The notes under the pieces were generated by a model. That model saw only the letters and a program-made list of their open reading frames with translations, searched no databases and had not been told where the DNA came from. Source: Solimonas fluminis (GTDB lineage Bacteria > Pseudomonadota > Gammaproteobacteria > Nevskiales > Nevskiaceae). From it: 36,298 bases of DNA. A program made the position numbers and the translations under genes. The DNA is taken from assembly GCF_002930645.1 (NCBI RefSeq), contig NZ_PSNW01000019.1, positions 1 through 36,298 on the forward strand, in the 5' to 3' direction. Below, piece by piece: positions 1 to 10,658 of the stretch (position 1 is its first letter; every line of letters begins with the position of its first letter).

Positions 1-1
1 C

Positions 2-238
2 GACTGGAACAACGCGGCGGAGGCTTTCCGCACGGCCCTGAAGTCGCGCAACCTCGACAAGCCCGCCGATGCGCACATGGCGCTGGGCACCGCGCTGTTC
101 AATGCCAACAAGTTCGCCGAGGCCCGGGGACAGTTCGTGGCGGCCGCGGCCTCTCCGGCACTGGCGCAGGCTGCTGGCAACTGGATCAAGTTCGTGGATC
201 AGGAAATCGCGCGGCGTGACGCGGTGAAGGATTTGTAG
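2..238 (+). CDS. TPR-repeat protein, C-terminal fragment (5' end outside window)
   Basis: An open frame runs in from the left edge and stops at TAG 236-238, leaving 78 residues. The fragment has a helix-turn-helix pattern like tetratricopeptide repeats: an AAEAFRTAL-type helix, then an AHMALGTALFNANKFAEARGQF unit, which is close to the TPR consensus. It ends in a polar helix around W-I-K-F-V. TPR proteins are protein-interaction scaffolds. A TPR protein of this kind often lies with ExbB/ExbD/TonB genes, and a TonB-like gene follows at 3296, but the link is inference. The class call is fairly safe; the specific role is unknown because the N-terminus is missing. Confidence 0.7.
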   Translation, partial: DWNNAAEAFRTALKSRNLDKPADAHMALGTALFNANKFAEARGQFVAAAASPALAQAAGNWIKFVDQEIARRDAVKDL

Positions 239-441
239 CCCGCCGCAGGCGGGAGGGTGGTCTGATGGGGATAGTGCTCGTGGAAGGGAAAAGGAAGTCC
301 CGGCGGCCAGGCGGCGGCCGCAGGACGGCCGCGGGTGCTGACGCAGATTTCCGTGCCGGGGCAGGGAGGCGCGGGCCAGGAATCAACAGGGCGGCGATGG
401 CCGCCGATGTCTCCTCCCCTGACCCGGAAAGTCAGGAACTC
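239..441. other. Non-coding leader-like region with hairpins; faint resemblance to a cobalamin riboswitch
   Basis: No convincing gene lies between 239 and 582. The stretch before the terminator can fold locally. A six-pair hairpin CCTGAC/GTCAGG spans about 418-436, and a GGCGG/CCGCC hairpin lies near 390-404. Short pieces resemble, in order, parts of cobalamin riboswitches: a GGAAAAGGAAG-like piece near 287-297, GGGAGGCG near 366-373, and CCCGGAAAGTCAGGAAC at 423-439 just before the terminator. The most conserved core box of that riboswitch was not found, and the downstream gene is a histidine kinase rather than a B12 gene. It may be a degenerate riboswitch, a small RNA, or the 3' untranslated end of the TPR transcript. 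Confidence 0.25.
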
Positions 442-483
442 ACGGCGCCAGCGCGGAATATCGCTGGCGCCGTTCTTTTTTTC
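442..483 (+). terminator. Strong Rho-independent terminator
   Basis: A perfect 12-bp stem (442-453 with 462-473) carries an 8-nt loop and is followed by a T-rich tract at 473-481. The T-tract gives plus-strand orientation. It ends either the TPR transcript or a separate RNA arising in the 239-441 gap, and insulates the histidine-kinase operon that starts at 583. Confidence 0.9.
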
Positions 484-582
484 CGGAGAAGGGCTCGGGG
501 CAGGGTGGGGTAAGGGTCAGTTTGCTTTCAGTATGATCCAAGCCAGCGTCAGCCTGGCAGGTGCAGGAACAGGGGGAAGGCG

Positions 583-2364
583 ATGCTGCAAAGACTGTTG
601 ATGGTGCTATCCATCGGCGCAGCGCTGGCCATGCTGGCCGTGCTGGTCGTCCGCACGCAGGGCGAGCCGCAGACGCTCGAAGGACACCTCGGACGCATGA
701 CGGCGCTGGCGCAGCTCAGCGCGGCGAACGTCGAGGCCGATACCCAGGTCATGCGGGCGCGCCTGAGCCTGGAGTCCGATGCCCAGGGACTGGAGGATGC
801 AATGCGGCGTCTCGAGGCGGCCCGTACTGCCCTGGCCCTGCATCGCGACGGCCTGCGCGCGGTCTCCCGCGATGTCGGCAACGCGGTGTCGGGCCTGCTG
901 CAGCAGCTGGACGACAAGCAGGCCCTGCTGGGTTCCTATCGCAGCCAGGTCGGCGAGTTCGCCGGCTCCTATGCGAAGTTCGGACAGGAGAGCGACCTCG
1001 TGCTGGCCGATCCCGCGCTGGCCGGCGATGCCGGCCTGCGCAGTGCCGTGCGGCGCCTGCTCGAGGAGGTGACGACCTACAGCCTGCAGTCGGCGCCGAC
1101 CAACCAGGACACCCTCGATGGCCTGATGACCCAGGTGACGGTCGGTGCGGGTTCGGCCCCCGCGCTGCGCAGCCGCCTGATCGCCCTGAGCAATGCCGCG
1201 GCCCGGGTGGTCGGCGACAAGGACCAGCTGACGGCCATCGCCGGCAAGCTCGGCGAGGTGCCGGTGGCTGCGACGCTCGACCGGCTGCAGAAGAACTACA
1301 TCGCGCACTATGCCAAGGACGAGGCCAACCTGGCGCGCTACCGGCAGGTGCTGGCGATCTATGCGGCGGCGCTGCTCGCGGTATTCGGTCTCGTCGGCTG
1401 GCGCCTGCGCCGCAGCTACGGCGAGCTGGACCGCAGCCATGACGAACTGCAGAACCTCAACGCCAGCCTGGAAGAAACCGTCCAGGCACGGACCGGAGAG
1501 CTGCGCAAGGCCCTGGACGACCTGCGCTTCCAGCAGGCGCAACTGGTGCAGTCGGAGAAGATGGCGGCCCTCGGCCAGATGGTGGCGGGCGTGGCGCACG
1601 AGATCAACACGCCGCTGGGCTATGCCCGCGGCAACGTCGAGACCGTGCGCGAATCCCTGCCTTTTGTCCGCGAGCTGATCGAGGCCGAGCAGTCCGGAGA
1701 TGCGCGGCGACGCGAGGAGGCGCAGCGGCGCTGGCCGGCGGATGAGGGGCTGGCCGAGTTCGAAATCCTGCTCAAGGATGCGGAGCATGGCCTCGGGCAG
1801 ATCGCGGAGCTGGTGCTGGGCCTGAAGGACTTCTCGCGCGTCGACCGCTCGCTGACCGAGCTGTTCAGTCTCAACGACGGCCTCGATACGGCGCTGAAGA
1901 TCTGCCAGAGCCAGCTCAAGGGCCGCGTCGAGGTGCAGCGCGAGTACGGCGAGCTGCCCCTGGTGCCCTGCGCACCCTCGCAGATCAATCAGGTCTTCCT
2001 GAACCTGATCAGCAACGCCGGCCAGGCCATCGAGGGCCAGGGCCTGATCATGCTGCGGACCTACGCCGAGGACGACGAGGCGGTGGTCGAGGTGCAGGAC
2101 AGCGGCTGCGGCATGGACGCCGACACCCTGGCGCACATCTTCGAGCCCTTCTTCACCACCAAGCCGGTCGGCAAGGGCACCGGCCTGGGCCTGTCGATCG
2201 TCTTCCGCATCGTCGAGGACCATCGCGGCCGCATCGAGGTGGATTCCCGGCCCGGCCAGGGCACGACCTTCCGCCTGCGGCTGCCCCTGAAGGCCGCGGC
2301 GGCCACATCCACCTCCACGATCGAGCCGGCCGGCGAGATCGTGCTGAAGGAGGCCTTCGCTTGA
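583..2364 (+). CDS. Membrane-bound sensor histidine kinase with DAHL-like sensor domain
   Basis: This 593-residue protein senses a signal through its N-terminal half and autophosphorylates on histidine to drive a response regulator. Membrane segments lie at about residues 5-24 and 255-274. They bracket an all-helical extracytoplasmic region with DAHL-like helical hairpins, including an ALHRDGL segment. A coiled coil follows, then the H-box VAGVAHEINTPLGY with phospho-acceptor His339. The ATPase domain has the N-box (FLNLISNAGQAI), G1 (DSGCGM), F-box (FEPFFTTK) and G2 (GKGTGLGLS). ATG 583 follows the ribosome site GGGGGAAGG. The gene overlaps the response regulator by 4 nt, so the two are almost certainly partners. 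The signal is unknown. Confidence 0.92.
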   Translation: MLQRLLMVLSIGAALAMLAVLVVRTQGEPQTLEGHLGRMTALAQLSAANVEADTQVMRARLSLESDAQGLEDAMRRLEAARTALALHRDGLRAVSRDVGNAVSGLLQQLDDKQALLGSYRSQVGEFAGSYAKFGQESDLVLADPALAGDAGLRSAVRRLLEEVTTYSLQSAPTNQDTLDGLMTQVTVGAGSAPALRSRLIALSNAAARVVGDKDQLTAIAGKLGEVPVAATLDRLQKNYIAHYAKDEANLARYRQVLAIYAAALLAVFGLVGWRLRRSYGELDRSHDELQNLNASLEETVQARTGELRKALDDLRFQQAQLVQSEKMAALGQMVAGVAHEINTPLGYARGNVETVRESLPFVRELIEAEQSGDARRREEAQRRWPADEGLAEFEILLKDAEHGLGQIAELVLGLKDFSRVDRSLTELFSLNDGLDTALKICQSQLKGRVEVQREYGELPLVPCAPSQINQVFLNLISNAGQAIEGQGLIMLRTYAEDDEAVVEVQDSGCGMDADTLAHIFEPFFTTKPVGKGTGLGLSIVFRIVEDHRGRIEVDSRPGQGTTFRLRLPLKAAAATSTSTIEPAGEIVLKEAFA

Positions 2365-3293
2365 CCATGGCTACAACCCCTGCCCGTCCGCGCCTGCTGT
2401 TCGTCGACGACGAGAGCCGCATCCTGATGTCGCTGAAGGCGATCTTCCGCGCCGACTACGACGTCACCACGGCCGAAGGCGGAGCGGCGGCGCTGGAGAT
2501 CCTGAAGAAGGAGCGCTTCGAGGTCATCGTCAGCGACCAGCGCATGCCCGGCATCACCGGCGTCGAGGTGCTGCGCACGGCCCGCGAGGTCCAGCCGCAG
2601 GCCGTGCGCATGCTGCTGACCGGCTACTCCGATCTCAATGCCATCATCGCCTCGATCAACGAGGGTGAGATCTTCCGCTTCATCCCCAAGCCCTGGGTCA
2701 ACGGCGAACTGCGCGAGACGATGGCGGCGGCGGTGCGCGCGGCCTCGGTGGAGCACGTGCAGCTACCGCCGGAGCCGCCGCCGGGGCCGGCGCAGAACGC
2801 GGTGTACCGCGAGGTCGGGGTGCTGGTGCTGGACGACGATCCCCAGACCGGGGCCGCGCTGCGCGCCGCCCTGGGCGGCGAGCGCGAGGTGCATGCCGCG
2901 GCGACCATCGATGCGGCCCTGGAGATCCTCGGGCAGCAGAAGATCGGCGTGATCTTCACGGAACTGGCCATTGCCGGCCAGGGCGTGGGCCCGCTGCTCG
3001 GTGCCCTGCGCCAGCATCACCCGGCGCTGGTCGTGATCGCCTTCACCGGGCGCGCCGACGCCAGCCACAGCATCTCCCTGATCAACCATGGCCAGGTGTT
3101 CCGCCTGCTGCAGAAGCCGGTGGCTTCCAGCGTGCTGCGCGGCACGGCCAATATCGCCAGCCGGCGCCATGAAATGCTGCGCCAGCATCCGGACCAGGCG
3201 CAGCGCGTGGTGGCCGATACGGCGCCCATGCTGCAGGCGGCCGAGCGCACCGGCCTGCTGGCCCGCCTCACCAAATTCCTGCGCCGGAGCTGA
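2361..3293 (+). CDS. Response regulator with two receiver domains and no output domain
   Basis: The first receiver domain (about residues 10-130) is complete, with acidic pocket D16/D17, phospho-acceptor D59 in VSDQRMPG, a conserved Thr in MLLTGY and K110 in FIPKPW. The second (about 152-260) keeps LVLDDD and the Lys in LQKP (K252), but has Glu201 in FTEL where the acceptor Asp is expected, so it may act as a phosphorylation-independent pseudo-receiver. No DNA-binding, GGDEF or HD-GYP domain follows; the last 50 residues are helical. TTG 2361 lies 7 nt after AAGGAGG and overlaps the kinase stop; ATG 2367 is the alternative start. It probably relays phosphate or acts by protein contact rather than binding DNA. 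Confidence 0.88.
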   Translation: MTMATTPARPRLLFVDDESRILMSLKAIFRADYDVTTAEGGAAALEILKKERFEVIVSDQRMPGITGVEVLRTAREVQPQAVRMLLTGYSDLNAIIASINEGEIFRFIPKPWVNGELRETMAAAVRAASVEHVQLPPEPPPGPAQNAVYREVGVLVLDDDPQTGAALRAALGGEREVHAAATIDAALEILGQQKIGVIFTELAIAGQGVGPLLGALRQHHPALVVIAFTGRADASHSISLINHGQVFRLLQKPVASSVLRGTANIASRRHEMLRQHPDQAQRVVADTAPMLQAAERTGLLARLTKFLRRS

Positions 3294-3295
3294 AC

Positions 3296-4039
3296 ATGGC
3301 CGAGTCTCCGTCTTCGCCTCCGGGCCTGCTGGCACGCATCGCCCAGTCCGCCGAGTACTCCATCGCCGCGGCCCTGCTGCTGGTCTGCGTCGTGGTGGGG
3401 GCTTCGCTGTGGTGGCTGCAGCCCCAGGAGCCCGAGGCGACGGAAACCGCCGCGGTGTCCACCACCGGCGCAGCGGCACCGGCGGTGGACGAGCGCGAGG
3501 CGCTGGACCAGGCCAGGCGCCGCCTCGGGGAGCGCTTCAGCGAACTCGACGAGCAGCAGCGCCGCCGTGCCGCCGATGACGAGGCGCGCCGCGAGCGCCA
3601 GCGGACGGAAGCGGCGGCGGCGGCCGATGCCCGGCGCGAGGCGGATCGGGCGCGCCTGCAGGCCGAGGCCCAGGCCAGGGAACAGCAGGCCGCCGTACGC
3701 GCCACGGCCCCGGCGGTTCCCGCGCCGGCTCCGGTCCCGGCGGCACGCCGTCCCGCCGAGATTGTCGATGCCGCCATCGATTGGTCGTCCTGCCGGCGGC
3801 CCAGCTATCCCGCCGGATCGGTACGCCGCGGCGAGGAGGGGGTGGTGGTGATCGCCGCGGACCTCGATGCCTCGGCCAAGGTCCGCCAGACCCGGGTGGC
3901 GCAGTCCAGCGGCCACGAGGCCCTGGACCGGGTCACGCTGGAAGCCGTGGGCAAGTGCCGCTTCTCCCCGGCCACGGAGGACGGGGTGGCCAAGGCGGCC
4001 ACGGCCCAGGTGCGCTTCACCTGGAAGCTGCAGAACTGA
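3296..4039 (+). CDS. TonB-like energy-transducer protein
   Basis: This 247-residue protein has one membrane anchor (about residues 21-41), then a long charged, Ala/Arg/Glu-rich region (about 65-135) predicted as helix or coiled coil, and an Ala/Pro-rich linker. The C-terminal domain from about 150 resembles a TonB C-terminus: RRPSYPAG, EEGVVVIAADLD, HEALDRVTLEAVGKCRFSPA and a final strand. Two cysteines (in SSCRRP and GKCRF) could form a disulfide. TonB domains contact outer-membrane transporters. Only 2 nt separate it from the response regulator, so it belongs to the same operon. It lacks a classical Pro-Glu/Pro-Lys spacer and has no ExbB/ExbD beside it in the window, so it may be a TonB-domain periplasmic protein of other function. 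Confidence 0.8.
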   Translation: MAESPSSPPGLLARIAQSAEYSIAAALLLVCVVVGASLWWLQPQEPEATETAAVSTTGAAAPAVDEREALDQARRRLGERFSELDEQQRRRAADDEARRERQRTEAAAAADARREADRARLQAEAQAREQQAAVRATAPAVPAPAPVPAARRPAEIVDAAIDWSSCRRPSYPAGSVRRGEEGVVVIAADLDASAKVRQTRVAQSSGHEALDRVTLEAVGKCRFSPATEDGVAKAATAQVRFTWKLQN

Positions 4040-4064
4040 CCGGCGGCGCGCCGGCCGCCGGCCG

Positions 4065-4164
4065 TTGTCCCTCCGGGACATGCCCGCTTGTCCCTGCGCG
4101 AAATGTCCAGGCCCCTGCGTCTACGGGCGGGATCGCCTTGCCGGCTGCCCGATAGCATTTGTCC
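4065..4164. promoter_or_regulatory. Cluster of TGTCC half-sites upstream of AraC-type gene
   Basis: The 188-nt gap between the TonB-like gene and the AraC-type gene holds TGTCC at 4066, 4089, 4104 and 4160. The first forms an inverted repeat TGTCCC-TCC-GGGACA (4066-4080). The second and third are direct repeats 15 nt apart. The segment 4093-4109 (CCTGCGCGAAATGTCCA) recurs with one change at 11682-11698. Direct half-sites near the gene's own start would fit autoregulation by an AraC-type protein, but this is inference. Confidence 0.4.
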
Positions 4165-4227
4165 CATGGAGAAACCCCGGCGCGAAACGCAGCCGGGGAA
4201 CGTGCGGGCGACAGGAGGAGGTGGAAG

Positions 4228-5235
4228 ATGGAAACGCTGTTCGTGATCGACAAGCGCAACTATCAGGATTGCCAGAGTGCTTTCCGGGGACCGCGCAACC
4301 GCGAGTACTACACCGGCGACTACACGGTCGAGCCCGGCTCGGTGATCGACGTGCGTGCCGAGCGCAAGGCCGTCGGATCCTCCTCCATCATCCGCCTGCG
4401 CTCCCGGACCCGGCAGTTCTTCCGCCGCACCTGGAACCACATCCGCGAGGATGCCACCGACGTCGCCACCTTCGCCTTCGTCAAGCGCGGGCGCATCAGC
4501 CTGTCCCATCCGGGCGGCGACAGCGTGGCGGGCCCCGGCGACTTCGTGTTCACCCGCTCCATGACGCCGTTCTCGGTCGAGTGCCTGCCCGGCGAGGACG
4601 GCGTGCACGAGGTGATGCACCTGACCGTGCCGATGCACCTGCTGCGGCGCCTCGGCTGCCACGACTTCAAGAGCGGCTTCTGCGTGCCGGCCAGCGGCCG
4701 CAAGTTCGGCATGGCCGAGAACATCCTCAGTGACCTGTTCGAGGATGCCGGCGAGATCCGCGAGCATGTCGCCCAGATGCTGGTCGAGACCGTGCTGTCG
4801 GTGCTGGGCGAGGCCATCCGGGAGCACGACTCCTGCGTGCCGCAGCGCCAGAAGCTGGCCGACAAGCGGGTGCAGGACGTGCTGCGCTACATCGAGACCC
4901 ACCTGTCCGACGCCAAGCTCAGCGTGGCCAGCGTCGCCCGGGGTTGCGGCATCTCGCCGCGCTACCTGTCCCTGCTGCTGAAGCTGCACGGCACGCCGTT
5001 CTCGACGCTGATCTGGGAGAAGCGCCTGCAGACCGCCGGCCAGTGGCTGTCGGCCTCCAAGACCGGCGAGGCCTCGATCAGCGAGATCGCCTATCGCGTG
5101 GGCTTCAAGAGCCCGGCGCATTTCAGCCGCATGTTCAAGCGCGAGTTCAAGCTCACGCCGCGGCAGTACCGCGCCGCCATGGGCGCGCAGGAACCGCAGT
5201 CGCTGGTCGTGGACGGCGGCGAATCGCGGCACTGA
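4228..5235 (+). CDS. AraC-family transcriptional regulator
   Basis: This 335-residue protein has an N-terminal sensor domain of the AraC-binding-like type (about residues 30-200, with a FVKRGRISLSHPGG-type cupin strand). A C-terminal double helix-turn-helix covers about 230-325, including VASVARGCGISPRYLS and the signature ISEIAYRVGFKSPAHFSRMF. ATG 4228 was chosen over an upstream TTG at 4159 because AGGAGGAGG sits just before it. The gene stands alone between the TonB-like gene and an enoyl-CoA hydratase. It may control nearby catabolic genes and its own promoter through the TGTCC sites upstream. The effector is unknown. Confidence 0.92.
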   Translation: METLFVIDKRNYQDCQSAFRGPRNREYYTGDYTVEPGSVIDVRAERKAVGSSSIIRLRSRTRQFFRRTWNHIREDATDVATFAFVKRGRISLSHPGGDSVAGPGDFVFTRSMTPFSVECLPGEDGVHEVMHLTVPMHLLRRLGCHDFKSGFCVPASGRKFGMAENILSDLFEDAGEIREHVAQMLVETVLSVLGEAIREHDSCVPQRQKLADKRVQDVLRYIETHLSDAKLSVASVARGCGISPRYLSLLLKLHGTPFSTLIWEKRLQTAGQWLSASKTGEASISEIAYRVGFKSPAHFSRMFKREFKLTPRQYRAAMGAQEPQSLVVDGGESRH

Positions 5236-5244
5236 GACCCCATT

Positions 5245-5272
5245 GCGGGGGCATCCGCCGGGATGCCCCCGC
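5245..5272. terminator. Perfect 12-bp hairpin between AraC-type gene and enoyl-CoA hydratase
   Basis: The stem 5245-5256 pairs perfectly with 5261-5272 around a GCCG loop, starting 10 nt after the regulator's stop. No T-tract follows, so it is a possible factor-dependent terminator, mRNA-end stabiliser or leader hairpin for the hydratase gene, not a proven intrinsic terminator. Confidence 0.5.
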
Positions 5273-5299
5273 CCACGACAACCCGGCCAAGGCCAGGAC

Positions 5300-6121
5300 A
5301 TGAACGCATCCTCCGGCGCACCGCTGCGCCGCTTCGACACCTTGGCCCTTGCCCGAAAGGGACGCCTGCTCACCATCACGCTCAACCGGCCGGAGGCGCT
5401 CAACGGCGTCAACCTGCGCATGCACGAGGAACTGGCGGAGGTGTTCCACTACGCCGCCCAGGACGAGCATTCGGACGTGGTGGTGCTGACCGGCGCCGGC
5501 CGCGCCTTTTCCGCGGGCGGCGATCTCGATCATGTCGCCCACAACGCGGCCAACCCGCAGCTGTTCGACAACGAGGTGCGCCTGGCCAAGCGCATCGTCT
5601 TCGCGATGCTGGACCTCGACAAGCCGCTGGTCTGCCGGCTCAACGGCCATGCCGTGGGCCTGGGCGCGTCGATTGCCCTGCTCTGCGACGTGATCTTCGC
5701 GGCGGATACCGCCCGGATTGGCGATCCGCACGTGGCCATCGGCCTGGTGGCGGGCGACGGCGGCGCCGTGGTCTGGCCGGCGCGCGTCGGCCTCTGCCGC
5801 GCCAAGGAATACCTGCTGACCGGCGAACTGCTCGGCGCGAAGAAGGCCGAGGAGATCGGCCTGATCAACCATTGCCTGCCGATGGCCGAGCTGGATGCCG
5901 CGGTGGACGCGTTCTGCGACAAGCTGCTCAGCGGCTCCCGCAACGCCATCCGCTGGACCAAGGTGCTGCTCAACCTGGAGCTGAAGCGCGTGGCGACGGC
6001 GGTGATGGATGCCGGCATCGCCTACGAGGCGGTGGCGCAGCGTTCGCCGGACCACCGCGAGGGCATCCAGGCGCTGATCGAGAAGCGCAAGCCGGTGTTC
6101 GGGAAGGGTGACGCGGAATAG
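5300..6121 (+). CDS. Enoyl-CoA hydratase/isomerase family protein
   Basis: This 273-residue crotonase-fold protein probably acts on a CoA thioester, adding water to a trans-2-enoyl-CoA or shifting a double bond. The oxyanion-hole segments are present: GRAFSAGGDLD (near residue 75) and NGHAVGLGASIAL (near 115). The usual first catalytic Glu, in a motif like QPEI-x2-G, reads GDPHVAIGLVAGDGG here, so His replaces that Glu and an Asp lies in GDGG. This variant is common in family members of uncertain reaction, so hydratase activity should not be assumed. ATG 5300 follows AAGG at 7 nt. The gene converges with the NPD-family gene. Confidence 0.88.
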   Translation: MNASSGAPLRRFDTLALARKGRLLTITLNRPEALNGVNLRMHEELAEVFHYAAQDEHSDVVVLTGAGRAFSAGGDLDHVAHNAANPQLFDNEVRLAKRIVFAMLDLDKPLVCRLNGHAVGLGASIALLCDVIFAADTARIGDPHVAIGLVAGDGGAVVWPARVGLCRAKEYLLTGELLGAKKAEEIGLINHCLPMAELDAAVDAFCDKLLSGSRNAIRWTKVLLNLELKRVATAVMDAGIAYEAVAQRSPDHREGIQALIEKRKPVFGKGDAE

Positions 6122-6174
6122 GCGGATGTCCAGTGGACATCCGCCCCGCCGGACACCCGGCCATGGATGGCCGG
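6121..6174. terminator. Two hairpins in the convergent gap
   Basis: A perfect 11-bp stem (6121-6131 with 6135-6145, 3-nt loop) begins at the last base of the hydratase stop codon. A second 7-bp stem follows (6157-6163 with 6168-6174, 4-nt loop). They lie between convergent genes ending at 6121 (plus) and 6247 (minus) and could end transcription both ways. Neither has a T-tract. The first stem contains the TGTCC/GGACA core also seen upstream of the AraC-type gene. Confidence 0.5.
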
Positions 6175-6246
6175 CCCGGGGGCAGGCCGGGAGGGAGGCA
6201 TCAGCGAGGCCCATCGCGGCTGCAGCCGCTTCCACGGGTTTGCTGC

Positions 6247-9184
<2,938 letters not shown>

Positions 9185-9452
9185 GGAAATACCGTGGATT
9201 CGGGCCGCAGGGCCCGCGGCGATGGCCGCCGGATTCGATCAGTCGGGAGATTGAAAGCAGCAGGGGTTCTGCCGCAGTTTAGCGAGGCGCCACCCCACCC
9301 CGGACGGTGCTGGCGGCGACAGGCAATACTGGCTGCGTGCGAGGACATCCGGCCCCCGGGAGCGGGCGCCATAATGGTTTGAAACTGGCGGCCTTTGCCG
9401 CCCTGGACCACCCTTCGGAGTACGGGCCTCCCAGCGAACCCGTCACCAGACC
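9185..9452. promoter_or_regulatory. Divergent intergenic region between two acyl-CoA dehydrogenase operons
   Basis: This 268-nt region must hold both divergent promoters. A CATAAT box near 9370-9375 resembles a plus-strand -10, but no good -35 lies 16-18 nt upstream. A GGCGG/CCGCC hairpin (about 9388-9402) follows. No AACAC-N3-TGTTGA motif occurs here. Nothing else definite was seen. Confidence 0.4.
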
Positions 9453-10658
9453 TTGACCCATACGACCACCACCGGCGGCAATCCCGAGGCCCTGCGCGCG
9501 GAGGTCCGCGCCTGGCTGCAACAGAACGTTCCGCCAGGCTGGCGCGCGGCCCAGACCGGCACTGGCCAGGACATGTTCGTGCGCTCCCAGCGCGACTGGT
9601 TCACCAAGCTGGTGAAGGCCGGCTATGCCACGCCCCACTGGAGCGCCGAGTGGCCCGGCGGCGGTCGCTCTCTGGCCGAGCAGAAGGTGATCTACGAGGA
9701 AGTGGCGCGCGCCGACGCGCCGCGCCTGATCCTGTTCTTCGTGGCGCTCTACCATGCCGCCTGCACGGTGATGGAATGGGGCTCCGAGGCGCAGAAGCGC
9801 CAGCACCTGCCGGGCATCCTCGAAGGCCGCGTCTGGTGCCAGGGCTTTTCCGAGCCGAATGCCGGCTCCGACCTGGCCTCGGTGCGTACGCGCGCCGAGC
9901 GCCGCGGCGACGTCTACGTGATCAACGGCCAGAAGACCTGGTCGACGCTGGCGCAGTTCGCCGACCGCTGCCTGCTGCTGGTGCGCACCGACGGCTCCGG
10001 CGCGCCGCAGGCGGGCCTGACCTACCTGCTGCTCGACATGAAGACCAAGGGCGTGACGGTGCGGCCGATCGCGCAGATCACCGGCGACGACGAGTTCTCC
10101 GAGATCTTCTTCGACGACGTCGAGGTGCCGCTGAGCGATCGCGTCGGTGAAGAAGGGCAGGGCTGGGCGGTGGCGCAGTCCACGCTGGCTTCCGAGCGCG
10201 GCCTCACCCTGGTGGAGCTGACGCAGCGCATGCGCTACTCGCTGCCGCGCATCGCCGCGATCATGCGCGAGCGCGGCGTGGCCGACGACCCGGCGCTGCG
10301 CCGCGAGCTGGGCCGGCTGATCCCGAAGGTGGACGCCGCCTGCGCGCTGGCCGACCGCTACCTGCTCAAGCGCATCGAGGGCACCGAGGCGGCGGGCGAT
10401 GCCTCCATCGTCAAGCTGGCCTACGCGCGCACGCTGCGCGAGTTCACCCTGCTGGGCCAGCGCATCGCCGGCCTGCAGGGCCAGTACCGCGAGGACTTCA
10501 TCCGCGGCGGCGGCATGGAAACCGGCAACTGGCCCTTTGATTTCATGAATTCCTACAATTGGTCGATTGCCGGCGGCAGCGACGAGATCCAGCGCAACAT
10601 CATCGCCGAGCGCCTGCTGGGCATGCCGCGCGAGCCGAAGAACTGGGTACTGGCGTGA
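9453..10658 (+). CDS. Acyl-CoA dehydrogenase, larger subunit of heteromeric steroid-type pair
   Basis: This 401-residue FAD subunit has CQGFSEPNAGSDLASVRTRA and NGQKTWSTLAQFAD in the middle domain and ends NWSIAGGSDEIQRNIIAERLLGMPREP. The YEGT glutamate is replaced by Ala-Gly-Gly. Glu248 in LASERGL lies where isovaleryl-CoA-type enzymes carry their base, and is the likely catalyst. In mycobacterial cholesterol degradation, adjacent dissimilar acyl-CoA dehydrogenases form alpha2beta2 enzymes acting on bulky ring-linked side chains. The next gene overlaps by 4 nt and is the probable partner. The start is TTG 9453 with no clear ribosome site; no ATG lies nearby in frame. Confidence 0.9.
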   Translation: MTHTTTTGGNPEALRAEVRAWLQQNVPPGWRAAQTGTGQDMFVRSQRDWFTKLVKAGYATPHWSAEWPGGGRSLAEQKVIYEEVARADAPRLILFFVALYHAACTVMEWGSEAQKRQHLPGILEGRVWCQGFSEPNAGSDLASVRTRAERRGDVYVINGQKTWSTLAQFADRCLLLVRTDGSGAPQAGLTYLLLDMKTKGVTVRPIAQITGDDEFSEIFFDDVEVPLSDRVGEEGQGWAVAQSTLASERGLTLVELTQRMRYSLPRIAAIMRERGVADDPALRRELGRLIPKVDAACALADRYLLKRIEGTEAAGDASIVKLAYARTLREFTLLGQRIAGLQGQYREDFIRGGGMETGNWPFDFMNSYNWSIAGGSDEIQRNIIAERLLGMPREPKNWVLA

